Positions 11,536-24,560 of a stretch of DNA of 64,000 bases are shown in pieces. A program made the position numbers and the translations under genes. The DNA lies in the NCBI GenBank assembly GCA_032871835.1, contig CM065300.1, forward strand, positions 70,505,192 to 70,569,191, written 5' to 3'. This stretch comes from Dipteronia dyeriana (Eukaryota; Streptophyta; Magnoliopsida; Sapindales; Sapindaceae). Within the stretch, counting starts at the first letter, position 1. Every line of letters begins with the position of its first letter. A model generated the notes under the pieces. It searched no databases and was not told the origin of the DNA. It saw only the letters and a program-made list of their open reading frames with translations.

Positions 11536-12208
11536 CTTGTTGCTCCTCCACCTCGTTGGTTCTGTATATCACTTTCACTCCTTAACGAAGCAACATAAAT
11601 TTAATATTCGTATAAACATTAAACAAAAATTCAAACATTAAACATTAAACAAACCTTTTATTGTTCTAATTAAAAAAAATCAAAAATTGAAGAACCACCT
11701 TTCACCTACACTAACAAAAAATCAAAAATTGAAACACCATTCACCGTTTAATTGAAGCCAAACGGAGTTAAGGCTGTGTTCAAGCTTCAGTCACGTTGTC
11801 GACTTCAAGCAACTATCCCGTCACGCAGTTGTCAACTTAAACCATCCTTCATGTTGCTCCGTTGTCAACTTCAACCTTCCATCCCGTCGTGTCGTCATCG
11901 TCATCAGCCTTCCGTCGTGCTGCCCTTGAATTGAAGTCAGGGAGAGAGGGAGAGAAGGTCTACGTTTGAGAGAGGTTTGGTCGTCTTAGACAGAGGGATT
12001 TTGGAGTTTTGGAATTAGTGATTTGTTCGATTTGAAACAGGAGAGGATTTAGAGTGTTTCACTATGCCCTTTAATTGGAATGCAATTTTTAAATAAAAAA
12101 GGGCAATACTGTCATAAAGGAGTTAATTTTACAAGTTTTTCAAAATGAGGTTAGTTCTTAACTTGAGCCTCCCAAATGGGTTATTTTTCAGTAAAACCGA
12201 ATAATTTT

Positions 12209-12440
12209 TTCCAAATATCAATGACAAAGACTATAAATTTTAAATAAAAGTAACACTTTTCATATAACTATTCAATTATATCAAGATAATGATTCATAAG
12301 ATTAATGCTATGTTGAGTTAGTAAATTAAAAAGGCATGTTAAGTACGTAGGCATATCTATTAAATTTTTTTGTTTAATTGATAAGTGTTAAAACAAAGAA
12401 TGTGTTTAGACAGTTTTTTTTTTTTTTAAATGTCTGCAAT
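12209..12440. other. Spacer right of the Mutator-like element
   Basis: AT-rich, ending in a T run near 12412-12427. Nothing is recognised. Confidence 0.4.
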
Positions 12441-12449
12441 TGCATGAGT

Positions 12450-13665
12450 CCAAAAATTAAAAAGCAATTTTTGGAAGTGGCATTGCAAGAGTATCACTCT
12501 TTTAAAACCTTATGTTTAAAATAAACCTATTATGGTAAACAGATAAAAATACCCCTAACAGTTGTTCCACACCAGCTTTCTTTCATTCAGTTTATAGTGA
12601 CATAGTTGTGAAGTAGAGAGAGAAAATCTCATTGAAACTCATGCGATCACTCGAAGGGCGACGAAGTGGTGCTATGTTGATGCACTCGAGGGTCGAGTTC
12701 CCCGCTGATCTCACGGTGGTCTTGGAACAAAGTCTCAGGATCCTATTCAAAAGTCTCGGAACAAAGTATCAAGACCATATTCAAAAATTAAATGACACTT
12801 TTTGGAGGTGGCATTGCAAGAGTATCACTCTTTTCAAAAATTATGTTTAAAAGCTACCTATTATAGTGAACGGATAAAAGCACCCCTAACAATTGTTCCA
12901 CATCAGCTTTCTTTCATTCAGTTTACAGTGATAGAGTTATGAAGTAAAGAGAGAAAGTCTCGTTGAAACTCAGGCGATCACTTAAACGGCGACAGAGTGG
13001 CGCTACGTTGACGCACTCGGGGGTTGAGCTCCCCGCTGATCTCGCGGTGGTTTTGGAACAAAGTCTCGGGACCATATTCAAAAGTCCTGGAACAAAGTAC
13101 CAAGACCATATTCAAAAATTAAATGGCACTTTTTAGAGGTGGAATTGCAAGAGTATCACTCTTTTTTCAAAACTTATGTTTAAAAGACACTTATTATGGT
13201 GAACGAATAATATTAACCGTTCCACGTTACCTTTTTTTCATTTAGTTTACAGTGACAGAGTATTGAAGTAGAAAGAGAAAGTTCTGTTGAAACTCAGGCG
13301 ATCACTCGAACGGCAACAAAATGGTGCCACATTGACACACTTGGGGGTCGAGCTCCCCGCTTAGCTTGCGGTGGTCTCGGAACAAAGTTTCGGGACCATA
13401 TTCAAAAATTAAATGGCACTTTTTAGAGGTGGCATTGCAAGAGTATCACTCTTTTAAAAACTTATGTTGAAAAGACACCTATTATGGTGAACCAACAAAA
13501 ATACCCCCAACAGTTATTCCGCGTCAGCTTTTTTCATTCAGTTTGCAGTAACAATTGTGAAGTAAAGAGAGAAAATCTCGTTGAAACTCAAGTGATCACT
13601 CGAACGACGACGAAGTGGCGCTACATTGATGCACTAAGGGGCCGAGCTACCCGCTGAGCTCGCGG
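12450..13665. repeat. Tandem array, four copies of an approximately 331-bp unit
   Basis: The marker cattgcaagagtatcactc occurs at 12481, 12812, about 13142 (aattgcaagag variant) and 13433, giving periods of 331, 330 and 291 bases. Each unit has an AT-rich half (acccctaacagttgttcc, ttcattcagttta) and a GC-richer half (gatcactcgaacggcgacga, gagctccccgctga) ending in gtctcggaacaaagt. Unit 4 is shorter through deletion. No coding frame is kept between copies. Confidence 0.85.
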
Positions 13666-14010
13666 TGGTCTCAGAACAAAGTCTCGGGACCCTATTTAAA
13701 AGTCTCGGAACAAGCTATCGGGACCATATTCAAAAGTCTCGAAAAACTTATTCAAAGTCTCAGGCCAAATTTTCAGAACAAAGTATCGAGACCTATTCAA
13801 AAGTCTCGGAAAGTTTATACAAAGTCTCGGAAAACTTATACAAAGTCTCGAAACAAAGTCTTGGGATCCTATTCATAAGTCTCTGAAAAGCTTATACAAA
13901 GTCTCAGAAGCTTATACAAAGTCTCAGGACATGTTATTATAGACTTGGTGACCCTATTCAATAGTCTCAAAACAAATTCTTGGAAAGCTTATATAAAGTC
14001 TCGAATAAAG
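13666..14010. repeat. Short-period repeat derived from the end of the 331-bp unit
   Basis: About 14-16 degenerate copies of a unit near aaagtctcggaacaaag / cttatacaaagtctcgg, 17-25 bases each, continue from the last 331-bp unit. The same words sit at the 3' end of each larger unit, so this looks like a local expansion. Confidence 0.75.
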
Positions 14011-14835
14011 TAAAATCATTCAATTGCAAATCCATTCAAAGAGGCAAAAGTCAGCATTATATTTGGCCTAGAGTTCCATTGATTCTGCTTTTAAATTGCA
14101 ATATATTGCTTAGTATTTACATTTTTCGAAGTTACTTTAACACTCTTCGTTGGTTTCCTATCTCAATTTCCAATTTGTCTCTCATTGTGTGAATTTTGAT
14201 ATTCAAACAATGAGAGGTAAAGTGGAAACCGAGATAGAAAACTAATAAGATGAGTGATTTTATGTAACTATATGAACGTTGAACTCGTTAGAAAAGAAGA
14301 TGAACTTGAATTTTAGTTTACAGAGCCTTTCACTTTAAGATCATTAGAGAGAGAAGTAGATCTCAGACATCCTCAAAGTATCTTCCAAAAGTTAAAGTCA
14401 GAAAAATAATTTAAAAATTTGTACGATCAAGACATTTTTGAAAGTCATTTACTCTGGTATCTTTAAACTTAAGTTATTAAACTTGTGCCTCACGTGCAAC
14501 GCTAACTCAAAAAGGTGCTAAAACCCCTGTTTCCTCACAATTGCATATCATATGGATCAACCTCCACCTCCACTGTGGCCAAATAACTATTGGCGAAATC
14601 AAAGCTCATAATGGAAGGGTGCATCAGAGGGATCATTTTGAGAGTGCAACTTGTTTGATTAAATTTCCAACAAACGAAGACGTGAAGGATAACAAGGACT
14701 AGGAAGGGCGCTAGATTTTTTTTTTTAATTTCGAAAGTGAATAAATAGATTTTTGATTATATGTAAACATCTATGTTGGTTTTAGATTTATCTTCCACAT
14801 GTGTGGGGAACTTATCGAAGCAAGTTGGACATTTA
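14011..14835. other. Intergenic region, nothing recognised
   Basis: One short stretch from 14552 reads MDQPPPPLWPNNYWRNQ before a stop; this is not enough to assign. No repeat or RNA gene is seen. Confidence 0.4.
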
Positions 14836-15296
14836 CACTATGTTTAGTTTGATGGAAAATGAGGGAAAGGAAATGAAAGGATTTGAATGGATTTCTAATA
14901 TCTTGTTTAGATTGTTAAATGAGATAGAAATGAAAGGAAATGGAAGGAAATTGAGGGAATAATTACTTCTTGTTTCACCCAATTTGGTTTCCACCCAAAT
15001 TTGGGAGGAAAATAAGGGAAAAGAATCCAGAATTAATGATTTCTCAATATCCCAAAACTAACCCTATTAATTTTGGGTAATCCTATCATTGAAATAATGG
15101 TATTTTCATAAATAGTATAAAATGAATTCATTTATTTCTCCCCTCCCAATAATATTGATTTCCTTTCTTTTCTTTTATATTTATAATCATTCAAACAACA
15201 ATCATTAAAAACACTTTCTATTTCTTTCCTTTCTTTTCTTTTTCTCATTTTTCTTTCCTTTCCTTTCTCTCATATTCCACCAATCCAAACATAGTG
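14836..15296. mobile_element. MITE-like element with CACTATGTTT ends
   Basis: The left end CACTATGTTTAGTTTGATGG and the right end read in reverse (CACTATGTTTGGATTGGTGG) match closely, followed on both sides by purine-rich gaaatgaaagg / gaaaggaaagg stretches. The CACTA start would fit the En/Spm superfamily, but the 3-bp flanks are tta and cta, so the target duplication is imperfect. No coding content; length 461 bases. Confidence 0.6.
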
Positions 15297-15476
15297 CTAA
15301 GGTGCACTTCGCATGAATTCTTCCTACATGTCAGGTGACTCCGTTCCGATCTTCGAAGCCCAGCCGCCTTCCATACATAGCATGGATAAGGATTCAGCCT
15401 CTGATCACCGAACTCCTGTTGTGGTGGTGGTCCTGTGGATCCATATATCAATTAATACAACAACAACAAAATTTAA
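15297..15476. other. Spacer between two MITE-like elements
   Basis: Contains ATG frames with no recognised protein; ends in the TAA target of the next element. Confidence 0.35.
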
Positions 15477-16530
15477 GGGGCCGTTTGGTATGGGGTCATC
15501 TTTACATGGGAATGAGAATCTCATAGCATTCTCTTGTTTGGTAGCGGATTTAGACTTTTTGTTTACCGGGAAAGTGAATCTCATAGGAATCACATTACCC
15601 TCTAAAGGGTAATCTGAAACCCATTCCATCAGATTCCCACCGTGGGATCCACATTTAATTAAAAAAATTGATAATTTTAAAAAAATCGTCCAAAACAATT
15701 TTTAGTTTTATTCTCACATTTTCTTACACTTTCTCACTACCCAAAGACTAAATTTTCAGATTTCCTAACCTAACTTTCATCAACTAAACAATGCCCAATT
15801 TCATCTTCATCAAAACACATTCATAACTCATAAAAAATCATGTATTAAACCTTTACCAAATCAGCATCAAACACCATTTCAATACCAAAACAAAACAATT
15901 TACAGAAAGTAGCAACAAACAAGATCCAGGTGATGACGAGCTTCGATGATAAGGAGGTGACGACGAGCTTCGATGATGACGACGACGAGCTTTGATGAAG
16001 ACGACGACGAAGATCAAGAACCCCGACCGGAGGTGATGATGACGTAGAGGCAAGAACGACTACGACAACGTAGAGGTAAGGACGACGATGACGACAGATT
16101 ACATTTTTGTTGAACGCATCTGAGTTTCCAAAGAAACCGAGATATGGAGAGAAAGACAAAGAGAGAGAGATATGGAAAGAGAGAGATGGAAAGCTTCTAG
16201 AGAGAAAGAAAGAGACGATTTTTTCTTTTTTCTTTTTTCTTTTCTTTAAATGGATCTGATTTTTTTTTTCAGGTACAAGGTCCCTCTTGTTGATCTAGAA
16301 CCTGCTATTTTCAAGCATGAAGTCCAATGAAGATGGACTTTGATTTTTTTTTTTTTTTTTTTTAGTTTTTAATAAAAAAACAAATTCTCATATACAACCA
16401 AATACTTTTACTTGATATCCCTGGGAATCCGACTTAATATTCCCATATCCAACCAAACATATGAACCAAACATATGTATGCAAGTTTCTCAGAAATCACA
16501 TTATTTTGATTACTCATTTCAAACGGTCCC
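15477..16530. mobile_element. PIF/Harbinger-type non-autonomous element, TAA target duplication
   Basis: The ends GGGGCCGTTTGGTATG and, in reverse, GGGACCGTTTGAAATG are flanked on both sides by TAA (15474-15476 and 16531-16533). TAA/TTA duplication with GGGCC..TTTG ends is the PIF/Harbinger pattern. Subterminal words gggaatgagaatc and tgggaatccgac recur. The centre (15930-16100) has a gac/gatgacgac trinucleotide-like stretch that creates meaningless open frames. A T16-18 run is at about 16346-16364. No transposase. Confidence 0.75.
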
Positions 16531-16983
16531 TAACAGACGTCGAGACGAGACAAACATTATTTCTATTGAAAAAAAAAAAAGAGAAACGAAATGCACTAGC
16601 TAACAAGCTCTGTATAGGAAATATCAATCATGACAAGCATGTTTTTTTTTTTTATAAACTGCTAAGGTATCGTAATAGTAATAAAAAATAGAAGCACTGT
16701 CTAAGCCTAGCCATCTATATAATTTAAACTTTGACTTGAAAATAAAAAGTGTAAAAAAATAAATAAATAAAAAGGATAAGAAAATAGTAAAACAAAGACA
16801 AAAAAGCTTCTCCTAGTATATTGATTTAAATATTTATCTTTTATCAAGTAATTTAATGCTGATCTATGTTTGGAGATCAACACTAACTTGTAAAGAATTG
16901 CGAAAATGATTATCGAATTAACCAGTAACTCACCCGGGTGTGAAGAGAATTGGAACATTTTTGAGGGGTAAGTTACTTACTAA
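16531..16983. other. Spacer, nothing recognised
   Basis: AT-rich with A and T runs (16567-16580, 16641-16652). No gene or repeat identified. Confidence 0.35.
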
Positions 16984-17916
16984 GGGTTTGTTTGTTTTGT
17001 CTAAAAATTAAATAGTCTTGAATTTTACTGAATACTAAATAGGAACTGAAACCTGAACTTAAATAACATGTTTGTTTTTTATTTTTCTCACATCTGAATA
17101 ATGTGTCAACTTATTTTTTAAAAATAAAATTATTTAAAACAAGTAATTCAACATTTATAATTTATATACCTTTGTCATCATTAATCGTTATGTATTTTTT
17201 ATTTGATATCGTACAAACAACTAAATAAAAATAACTTCATAAATCCTACACTATTTTTATGTAAATATCGATAATATATTATCCTTGAATAACATACAAT
17301 AAATAATGATATTCAAATGATTTTGATTTTTGTGAAATGAATCTGAAATTTGCTTGAATTATTTGATATAAATTGTATCAAGCTATTACCTTGATTTGAA
17401 TATTTGATATCAATTGTATCAAGTTATTACTGTTACAAAATTATCACTTAAACTAACGGAAAGCGGAAGAATAACATTCAAATGGAGGTTCCCATGTAAC
17501 CTCAAACACTGGAATCTGGTGCTTCTGGCGCCAGGATCCCTTGCAGACTTTGCATTTTTAATGTAAAAAAAAGATGCAGTTCCGTCATCCGTGGATATAA
17601 TTCTCAAGGTCAGATGGAAAATTATAATAAATAATTATATATTCAACAGTTACATTAAGTGAGGATGTAATTTTTTTTTTTTTTTTAAGTTCATTATCAT
17701 TATCATAATAAAAGGATGAAAGAAAAGAAACTTGTGGCATATAATAGGATACAGTTGAAAATATATTATATTTAGGAGCACAATAATGAAAAAATATATT
17801 TTAAATACAATCTAATGATTTATAATTAAATTAAAAATCAAAATTTCTTACTTTTTATTTTAATAGATTCAATTCAGACACATTTAAAGTTAAATAAAAA
17901 AAAAACAAACAACCCC
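16984..17916. mobile_element. PIF/Harbinger-type MITE, TAA target duplication
   Basis: The left end GGGTTTGTTTGTTTTGTC and the reverse of the right end (GGGGTTGTTTGTTTTTTT) are flanked by TAA at 16981-16983 and 17917-17919. Within it tttgatatMaattgtatcaagNtattac occurs twice in tandem (17360-17430). There is no coding capacity. Confidence 0.65.
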
Positions 17917-17919
17917 TAA

Positions 17920-18400
17920 ATGACCAGAAGAAAGGAAAGAGTATTTAAAACAAAATGAAAACGTTTTTCCGATGATTTTCAAGTTTAACACTGATTTTAT
18001 TTTTATATTTTGAAAACAAAATAAAAACGACTAACGAATATAAATTTAAAATCGTTAAAAAAAATAAAAATAAAATCAGGCCAAAAAGGCCCTAATTGTG
18101 AGCTATTTTAACAAGGACGATTAAAGGATTTTGAAGGATAGAGATTAGTATTTCGTATTGTCTGAGAATGCAATTTAACGAATCAGATTGATTCATCCAA
18201 CAATCCAAAGACAGCACATCAAAAGAAAATTCGAAGAGAAAAAAAATGGTTAGAATTTAAATAACAATAATAATGATGATAAAATTTAACAAGCCTAAAA
18301 ACGTGACGTTGAAATGTTACAAGGTTGACTAAGCCGAAGATAATCAATGAGAATTGATGATGCAGATGCAGCCCATTAATCTCAGACCTAGCACTTGAAA
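17920..18400. other. Downstream flank of the PP2A gene
   Basis: 17930-18100 holds degenerate A/T-rich inverted words (aaacgtttttccgatgatttt, aaataaaaacgac) that may be an older MITE. No gene is seen. Confidence 0.35.
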
Positions 18401-18707
18401 GTAGTAACTTAAGTGTATCTATAAAAGGAGCTCTGTCGTTCGAGCTACCACCACATTTCTTTTACCTAAATTTCAAAATTAAAAATTAAAAAAGACAATT
18501 CTATCTTCCCTTACAAAAGAATATAATCAGTGGGTATGCCTTTTCCTCAGTATCAGCTGCTTCTGGTGTTTGGAGGATTTGTTCAAATCTGTCTCATTAT
18601 TAATGTTGGCTCTCTACACTACACTTCGCTCGTTCGGGAAGAATGCCAAACCATAAAAAGCTTTGCCAGCCAAAAACAATTCTTCATCTTCCCCTCCCAC
18701 ACCAACT

Positions 18708-21700
18708 TTATGCATAATACATGTAAAGGCTGTTTGAAGCAGCACAAGCGATTGACTTCTCACTCGGATGCCAAGCTAAGTGTAGCAACTTCATGCTGAA
18801 ATCATATGCATTTCCATTTGCATCAACTCCAGAGTTATCCACTCCTTTCACTGCCAAACATTGCATGTTAATTACCTATTGAGATGTCCATACCGACAAA
18901 AACCTACCGAATCAATCACTTTCTGGGCTTACAAATTGTTCTACCTGAATTTATATCTCATACATGGACCTTATCACCACAAAGTGTAATCAAATCTCAA
19001 AATTTAAAACTTAAGGCCGCAATATCACTAGGAATTCATAAACTGATGAAACAAATAACTAATCCATTTCTCATCACTATATTAATGACTCCTTGTATAT
19101 TACCAAATCATTAAATGCCTGGTTTTTAAATTTAACCTGTTAGAGAAACCAGAATTCAAATCTAATAGATTTAATATTGGACACTTTAAGAATTATATGC
19201 ATATAGTAGTTGTGTATGAGTAAACAAACCTCGCCTGACAACACCAGAAAGAGAGCCCAGAGATCTAGTAGCCCTTGATGGGGTTTGTACTTGTCTCCTG
19301 GAAATGCATGACATAAAACGAGTACATAAGATGAAGGCAATATACTCAATAATACTACTAAAAGTATATTTAATTAGGAGTTTAGGACACAAAATTTAGA
19401 AACTCTGGATAGTGTTAAGAACCCAACTTTTGTAGCCACTCAAATTGTTAACACTACAAATAGTACTATGTACATTCTCATAACACACCTCACGGGATTT
19501 TTGCTGGCTTCCAATGTTGTTGCTTCTGTACTGCCTTCAGAAGAACCAAACACACGAAACAAGTTGCTGGAATCACATAAAAGAATGGAATCACACATCC
19601 CAGTGCAAGCATTATGATAAAGGAATTAAGTTGATAATAAGGATCATCATTTAGCAGACCTGTAGGAACCAGTAGCCACACGACGTCCGTCTCCGCTGAG
19701 ACAGCACTCGAATTTGTCGAAGATAGAATCATTTTCATATAAATCACAAAGCTGAACAAGGTCCCAAAAAAGAATGTTCAGATCATATTGTATACCACTC
19801 AACAATGTACTTGGTAATGTATGTTAAAAGAGTATAAGTGATCAAAGAGAAGTGGGATGTCAAGAAGTAACGAGAAAAGGATGATGATTTAATGATCATG
19901 GGATTTGTTTCCTACTTTTATTCATACATTCGGGGATGCATTTAAAAACTAAAGAATCAAGAAAGAATCCAGTTTTTCATTCTCTCTCTTCAAATGTATC
20001 CAATTCCAGAAGTGAAGCGCCCTGGAAAGTACCCAGAGCTTTTCTTATTTTCCTTCCATTCAGTTCATTTCTCTCTTCCTTTAGGTATCCAGACACCGGA
20101 AATTATAGAAGCATGATACAAACAAACTGTAAATGATAAATAACCCCAGTAAAAAGCTTCATGGAAGAATATATCACCTTCGGTCTTAGATATTCATGAA
20201 CCTGGAAAGTTGCAACAGGACCAGAATCCATATTTATGTCCCACAACTGTCAACCATGTAATCAAGAACATGTTAAAGAAAGAACCAGAGCGATGTATAA
20301 AAGAGGAGATTATAATTAGAATGCTCCAGAGTCCTGAGTAAAAAATGTATATATTTTCTGGACAGTTTCAGTATGATATTCATCCTAATTCTTTTTCTTC
20401 TTTTTTTGTTCTTCTTTCCCATGTATTCCGTTTTCACCAACTATGATTTTAATAAGTTTAATCTTAACAATGAAAAGAGGGAAGTCTAAAGTAAAAAGGT
20501 TGGGACAAAGTTAAATGCAGTTAACAAATTATGCCATAAACTTCTTTTGGCACAGGCCAAAGTTGATAATAATTAGTGGGTTTATGATATGGATGTGATC
20601 GTAAAAGCTTTCACTGAAACAGATTACATGTGAACCTTAAGAGTCATGTAGTCGCGACTTAGTATATGTCTTCCATCCTTGGAAAACTTAATATCTGATA
20701 TTGAGGCAATTATCTCCGTGAAAAAAGACCTCGAGCCAGGTGCTTCTTGTTCCTCAAAGCTGTACAATAGAAGGCTTATTAGAACAAATAAATAAAAGAA
20801 AAGTTGTAATGGAAGCATATCGAATATATTAGAGTTTGAAGATAATTGAATAATGTGTACAATGAGATAAAGATCACTTACAGTTTGCTATGAGTATCAC
20901 ATAAAGCTGACTGCCGCATGTCAATAAGACGGATTGAGCCCTTTGAACTACTATAAGCTAACACATTACAGTGGGTGGGATGAAATTCCGCTGAAGTTAT
21001 TACCTCTGCAAGTATCAAGCCAAGCCCAACAGATATTATTCATTTATTCTATCTTGACAAAACAAATCTTATAATAGAAGTCGGTATCAAAGATCACCAC
21101 ATAATGCATTCTTTGACACATCTATTTGTTAAATTTATGTGTACATCTGTCGCAATAGCAACAATCAAAATAAAAATGCTATAGACCCAAATATTGCATA
21201 ATTGTCATTTAAATTGCCAAAAAGTCCCACCAGTTAGATCCTCCATGTTTGCTGGCTTCACGTCTACGATATTAAAACTCTGATTGCTAATCTCCAAGTT
21301 CCAGAGGTTTATACGCAGGTCATCAGCTGATATAAAAGTTTCACCATCACTGCATAACCAAAAACAAGAGAATAGTCGGTAATCAGTAGAAATCACACAT
21401 GTGATAGCAAAAGGAAATAGAAAGAGGATTCCATTGAATGGAGTAAGTGATTTCACCTGTTATTTGAAATGGAGTTAATATGATAGTCATGGGCATGAGC
21501 ATATATTCTTCGGCATCCAGCCACGAGACTTGTCTCCTGACAGGCAACCTACATATGGCATTTAAACCAAGTGTTAGTGCATAAAAACGTTAATAACTTC
21601 ATGTCAAGTCATCAATCACTGCATTTATGAGTTCCTAAAGTCAAAAAGAGCAACATAACCAAGTATTGGTGCTGAAAATGTTAATAACATCATACCAAGT

Positions 21701-24071
21701 CATCAACCACTGCATAATGTCTGCACTTATGAGTTCTTAAAGCACAACAAGAGTAACATTTTTCATGGATTCAGAAAACAATTTTTCTAACATTGACATT
21801 GCAATTGATGCCAGGAAATAAGAGGATTAGATTGAGTACAACTACCACAGGCAAACGTAAAGACGAAACACCCCCAGGTGGAAACGAAAAGTCATTGCTT
21901 GAACAACCAAAGGGTCTCTCTCTGCACCCCCCATTCGGAACACAATGTTTGGAGATTGTTGATATACTTGAACTACCAATTGAACCGTTTTCTGCAACTT
22001 TTTCTGGGAACACATTCAAATCACATACTTTCTTGACCTTCTTCTCTTGGACCTGTTCAACATTAAAGCAGACATACCAATAACTTGATGAGCTTTCAAT
22101 TGTGAACTTGAATCTGGTTAACCCTTTGAAACCCAACTTAAAATTTCATTTTGAATAATAGGTGCTCAAGCAAATACTATTTTAACACAAAAGTAAAAAA
22201 CTTAAAAAAAAAAAGCTGATCTCCAAGTTGTTTTAGTACATATCAAGATTCAAGAGAGAGGTCATTTCAATGGCTTTCCCTACCTTCCACAATTTGATAG
22301 TCTTATCATTAGTGGACAGAAGATACACAGCACCATTAGCTGATTGACACCATCTAATCTTGTTGATTTTCTCCTCAATTTCCAAGCTCTTTAAATAATC
22401 AAACTAAATCAAATAAATAAAATGTCAGTTAATCAAATCCAAATTCCAAAAATGAGCCAACTAGTGAAATCAACAAACAAGTATTACCCATGCAAAGTTG
22501 CAAACAACGAAAAAGAATTTACCTCAGGTTCATGGCTCTGAAATTCTGTTTTATATCGGAACTCCGGATGTCGACTGATTGAATAATCCATCATCTCTAG
22601 ATCTCTCCGATGTCCTCCATTCTACATATTATACTATATATCATAAAACTATATACAACGGCAAATTGACAAACTAAACATTATGAAACATCAAAGAAAA
22701 ACAATTAAGAAGTCAAAAGCTTACATCCCGTGTGTCAGTTCTTTCAAATAAAACCACTCGGCCCCCACGATCTCCAGTAGCAAGGTGATCACCGGTTCCA
22801 TCAAATTCGATAGCAGATATGATATCAACTGCAAATGTTGAAAAGTATGGGAGGAAGAGCATATAAGAGGCTGAAATGCTAAGTACATATCACTATTACT
22901 TGAAAATATGTGCAATTTTCTCTTCATACAAGAATCATCTTGCAAAGAGTATCAAGTCTCCTAGTCGATATCCTATTAAGGATGAGGAAAGTGACAGGGA
23001 CCTAAAATTTGTCAGATCTAGTATAATACAAAATTAAACCCAACCAAACCCACCCCCGGCTAAAATAACAAGAATAAATACGTATAAGAAATAAATTCTA
23101 GCATTAAAAGACACTAAGAACATATGGCAAATAACCACCAGTCAGCAGCCCAATCCAAGGAGCAGGTTTTAGTTTCAGAACTTGATAAGGCAAACTTCAG
23201 TTTGGAATCAACACAATGTGTTTGATAATTTGAGTTTTTGAAGACTTGGTTTCAGCAAGGTTAAACCTAAATATCATACCAAACCAAATACCCAGCACCA
23301 ACTAGTGGACCTAGTGGCTCAGTATATCAAACACTTTACTAGGTTGATGCCCAATCAATGCCCAATAATACATTAATACCTTTACTCATAATGATTTTTT
23401 GGATAGCATAACAAATCCCTAAACAAACATGTTAAACAACCAATTCTCCCAATAACTAGACATTTTTTAGAAGAAACAAAGCAGTCACAAAAGATTAAGC
23501 TAACATACCCACACAAAAAAACATTTATGTTCTAACAAAGCTAACAGAGGTAATATGAACCCATAACCGTGATACAGCTTACATTAATTTTAAGTATTGT
23601 GCGGTTATATTTCGAAATAAAAGCAACAAGATGAAATGATAGTCCGCATGCAACCTCAACACTGCATCGCCGGAACAACACTTGAGCTGTGAATCTCCCA
23701 GAAATTACGTGGCACTTCAAAAGTTACAATACAAAGTGATCAACTCAGACACTAAATAAAAATGTAGACCCGTAACTGATCATCACAACAACGTCAGCAC
23801 TCTATCTAATCTAATACAAATAGATCTCTAAAACCATATCTACAACTATATATGCTATATATGTTTCTTAAAAAAAAAAGCCGATAACAACAATAGAAAC
23901 CAACACACAAGCAGAAGCAGCAATCTAACCCTAAGCATAAACAGGTCAAAAGAAATAGAAGATTGTACCTTCCTGTACTTCCTCTCCTGCAGTCCGTTCT
24001 CCAAACACTTGCGAGAATTTCCACTCCAGCGGCGGAGCCGCGGCTTCTGAGCCGCCGCAACCGTTGTTCAT
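18708..24071 (-). CDS. PP2A-B55: Protein phosphatase 2A 55-kDa regulatory subunit B (B55), 14 exons, 513 aa
   Basis: B55 is the seven-bladed WD40 subunit that directs the PP2A catalytic/scaffold dimer to its substrates. Coding exons: 23969-24071, 22725-22828, 22523-22621, 22284-22403, 21846-22052, 21457-21548, 21231-21349, 20882-21005, 20636-20759, 20178-20246, 19660-19751, 19489-19566, 19230-19297 and 18708-18850. They sum to 1542 bases, keep phase at every junction, have GT-AG introns, and end in TAA at 18708-18710. Residues 19-34 are [16 protein letters not shown]. Both PR55 signatures are present: [15 protein letters not shown] at about 102-116 and [16 protein letters not shown] at about 229-245. 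[18 protein letters not shown] lies at about 329-346 and the end is NSLYMYYA. The length matches plant B55 proteins. Residues about 163-197 form a Cys/Ser-rich loop that looks longer than usual. I see no break; this is the one intact host gene here. Confidence 0.96.
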
Positions 24072-24555
24072 TTCTTTAACCAAATTGACTCGGAAAAACC
24101 AAAATACTAACTCAAATTAATGCATCAATGAAATCGATCTGAGCCTACAAAAATCACATCACCAAATTTAAGAGAATCTCCATTGATTGATGCTAGTTCT
24201 GGATTAATAAAACTACTAGAACCATTAACAGTAGCCAGATTTCACACACACACTCTCCCTGGTTTCTCTCCGTGAAAAGGAATCTAAAGAAATGAGATTT
24301 CACTCTCTCTCCCTGGAAAATGAAAATCGATGAGATTTCACATACAGAGATAGATACGCTTGCTTTCTTTGGAGAGTGTAGAGATTCAACGTCGATTGAG
24401 ATTTTCACACACACTCTCTCTAAGTAATTTTTATTTTTATTTTTATATGAAAATAAATAGAAATTGGAAGATAATGACGGAGTAGGAAATGCTACGTAGC
24501 TTTTCTGGCTGATTATTGCCTCTCTCTCCCAACTCTCTCTTCTTTGTTTTTTTTT
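24072..24555 (-). promoter_or_regulatory. 5' leader and promoter region of the B55 gene
   Basis: Read on the minus strand, this region is rich in GAGAGAG and GTGTGTG tracts (24240-24330, 24400-24420), as is common in plant 5' untranslated leaders, and then AT-rich to the ATG at 24071. It contains short upstream ATGs. An AG at about 24145 (tttttgtag, then gctcag) may be the acceptor of a leader intron. Transcription start and TATA box cannot be fixed by eye. Confidence 0.4.
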
Positions 24556-24560
24556 TTAGA

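Larger units (their letters stand above)
7911..12199. mobile_element. Mutator-like element, 4.3 kb, long TIRs and 9-bp target duplication
   Basis: The left end (from 7911, GGTTTTATTGG then aactcattcggaggttcaag) and the right end, read in reverse from 12199 (GGTTTTACTG then cccatttgggaggctcaag), match as inverted repeats for roughly 80-100 bases. The direct repeat aataatttt flanks both sides (7902-7910 and 12200-12208). Long TIRs with a 9-bp duplication are the Mutator signature. Inside are a broken transposase (9001-9255), two palindromic minisatellite blocks and a LINE-like tail. It is non-autonomous. Confidence 0.85.

Noticed and set aside
14836..15296. Confident CACTA (En/Spm) assignment
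   Set aside because: The ends start CACTA, but the 3-bp flanks differ (tta/cta) and the subterminal structure is not typical; kept as MITE-like only.
15845..16159. Minus-strand protein of 104 codons
   Set aside because: It lies in the gac/gat-rich core of a Harbinger-type element and is low complexity; no family match.
23806..24060. Separate minus-strand gene of 84 codons
   Set aside because: It overlaps exon 1 of the B55 gene in another frame and runs into intron 1.
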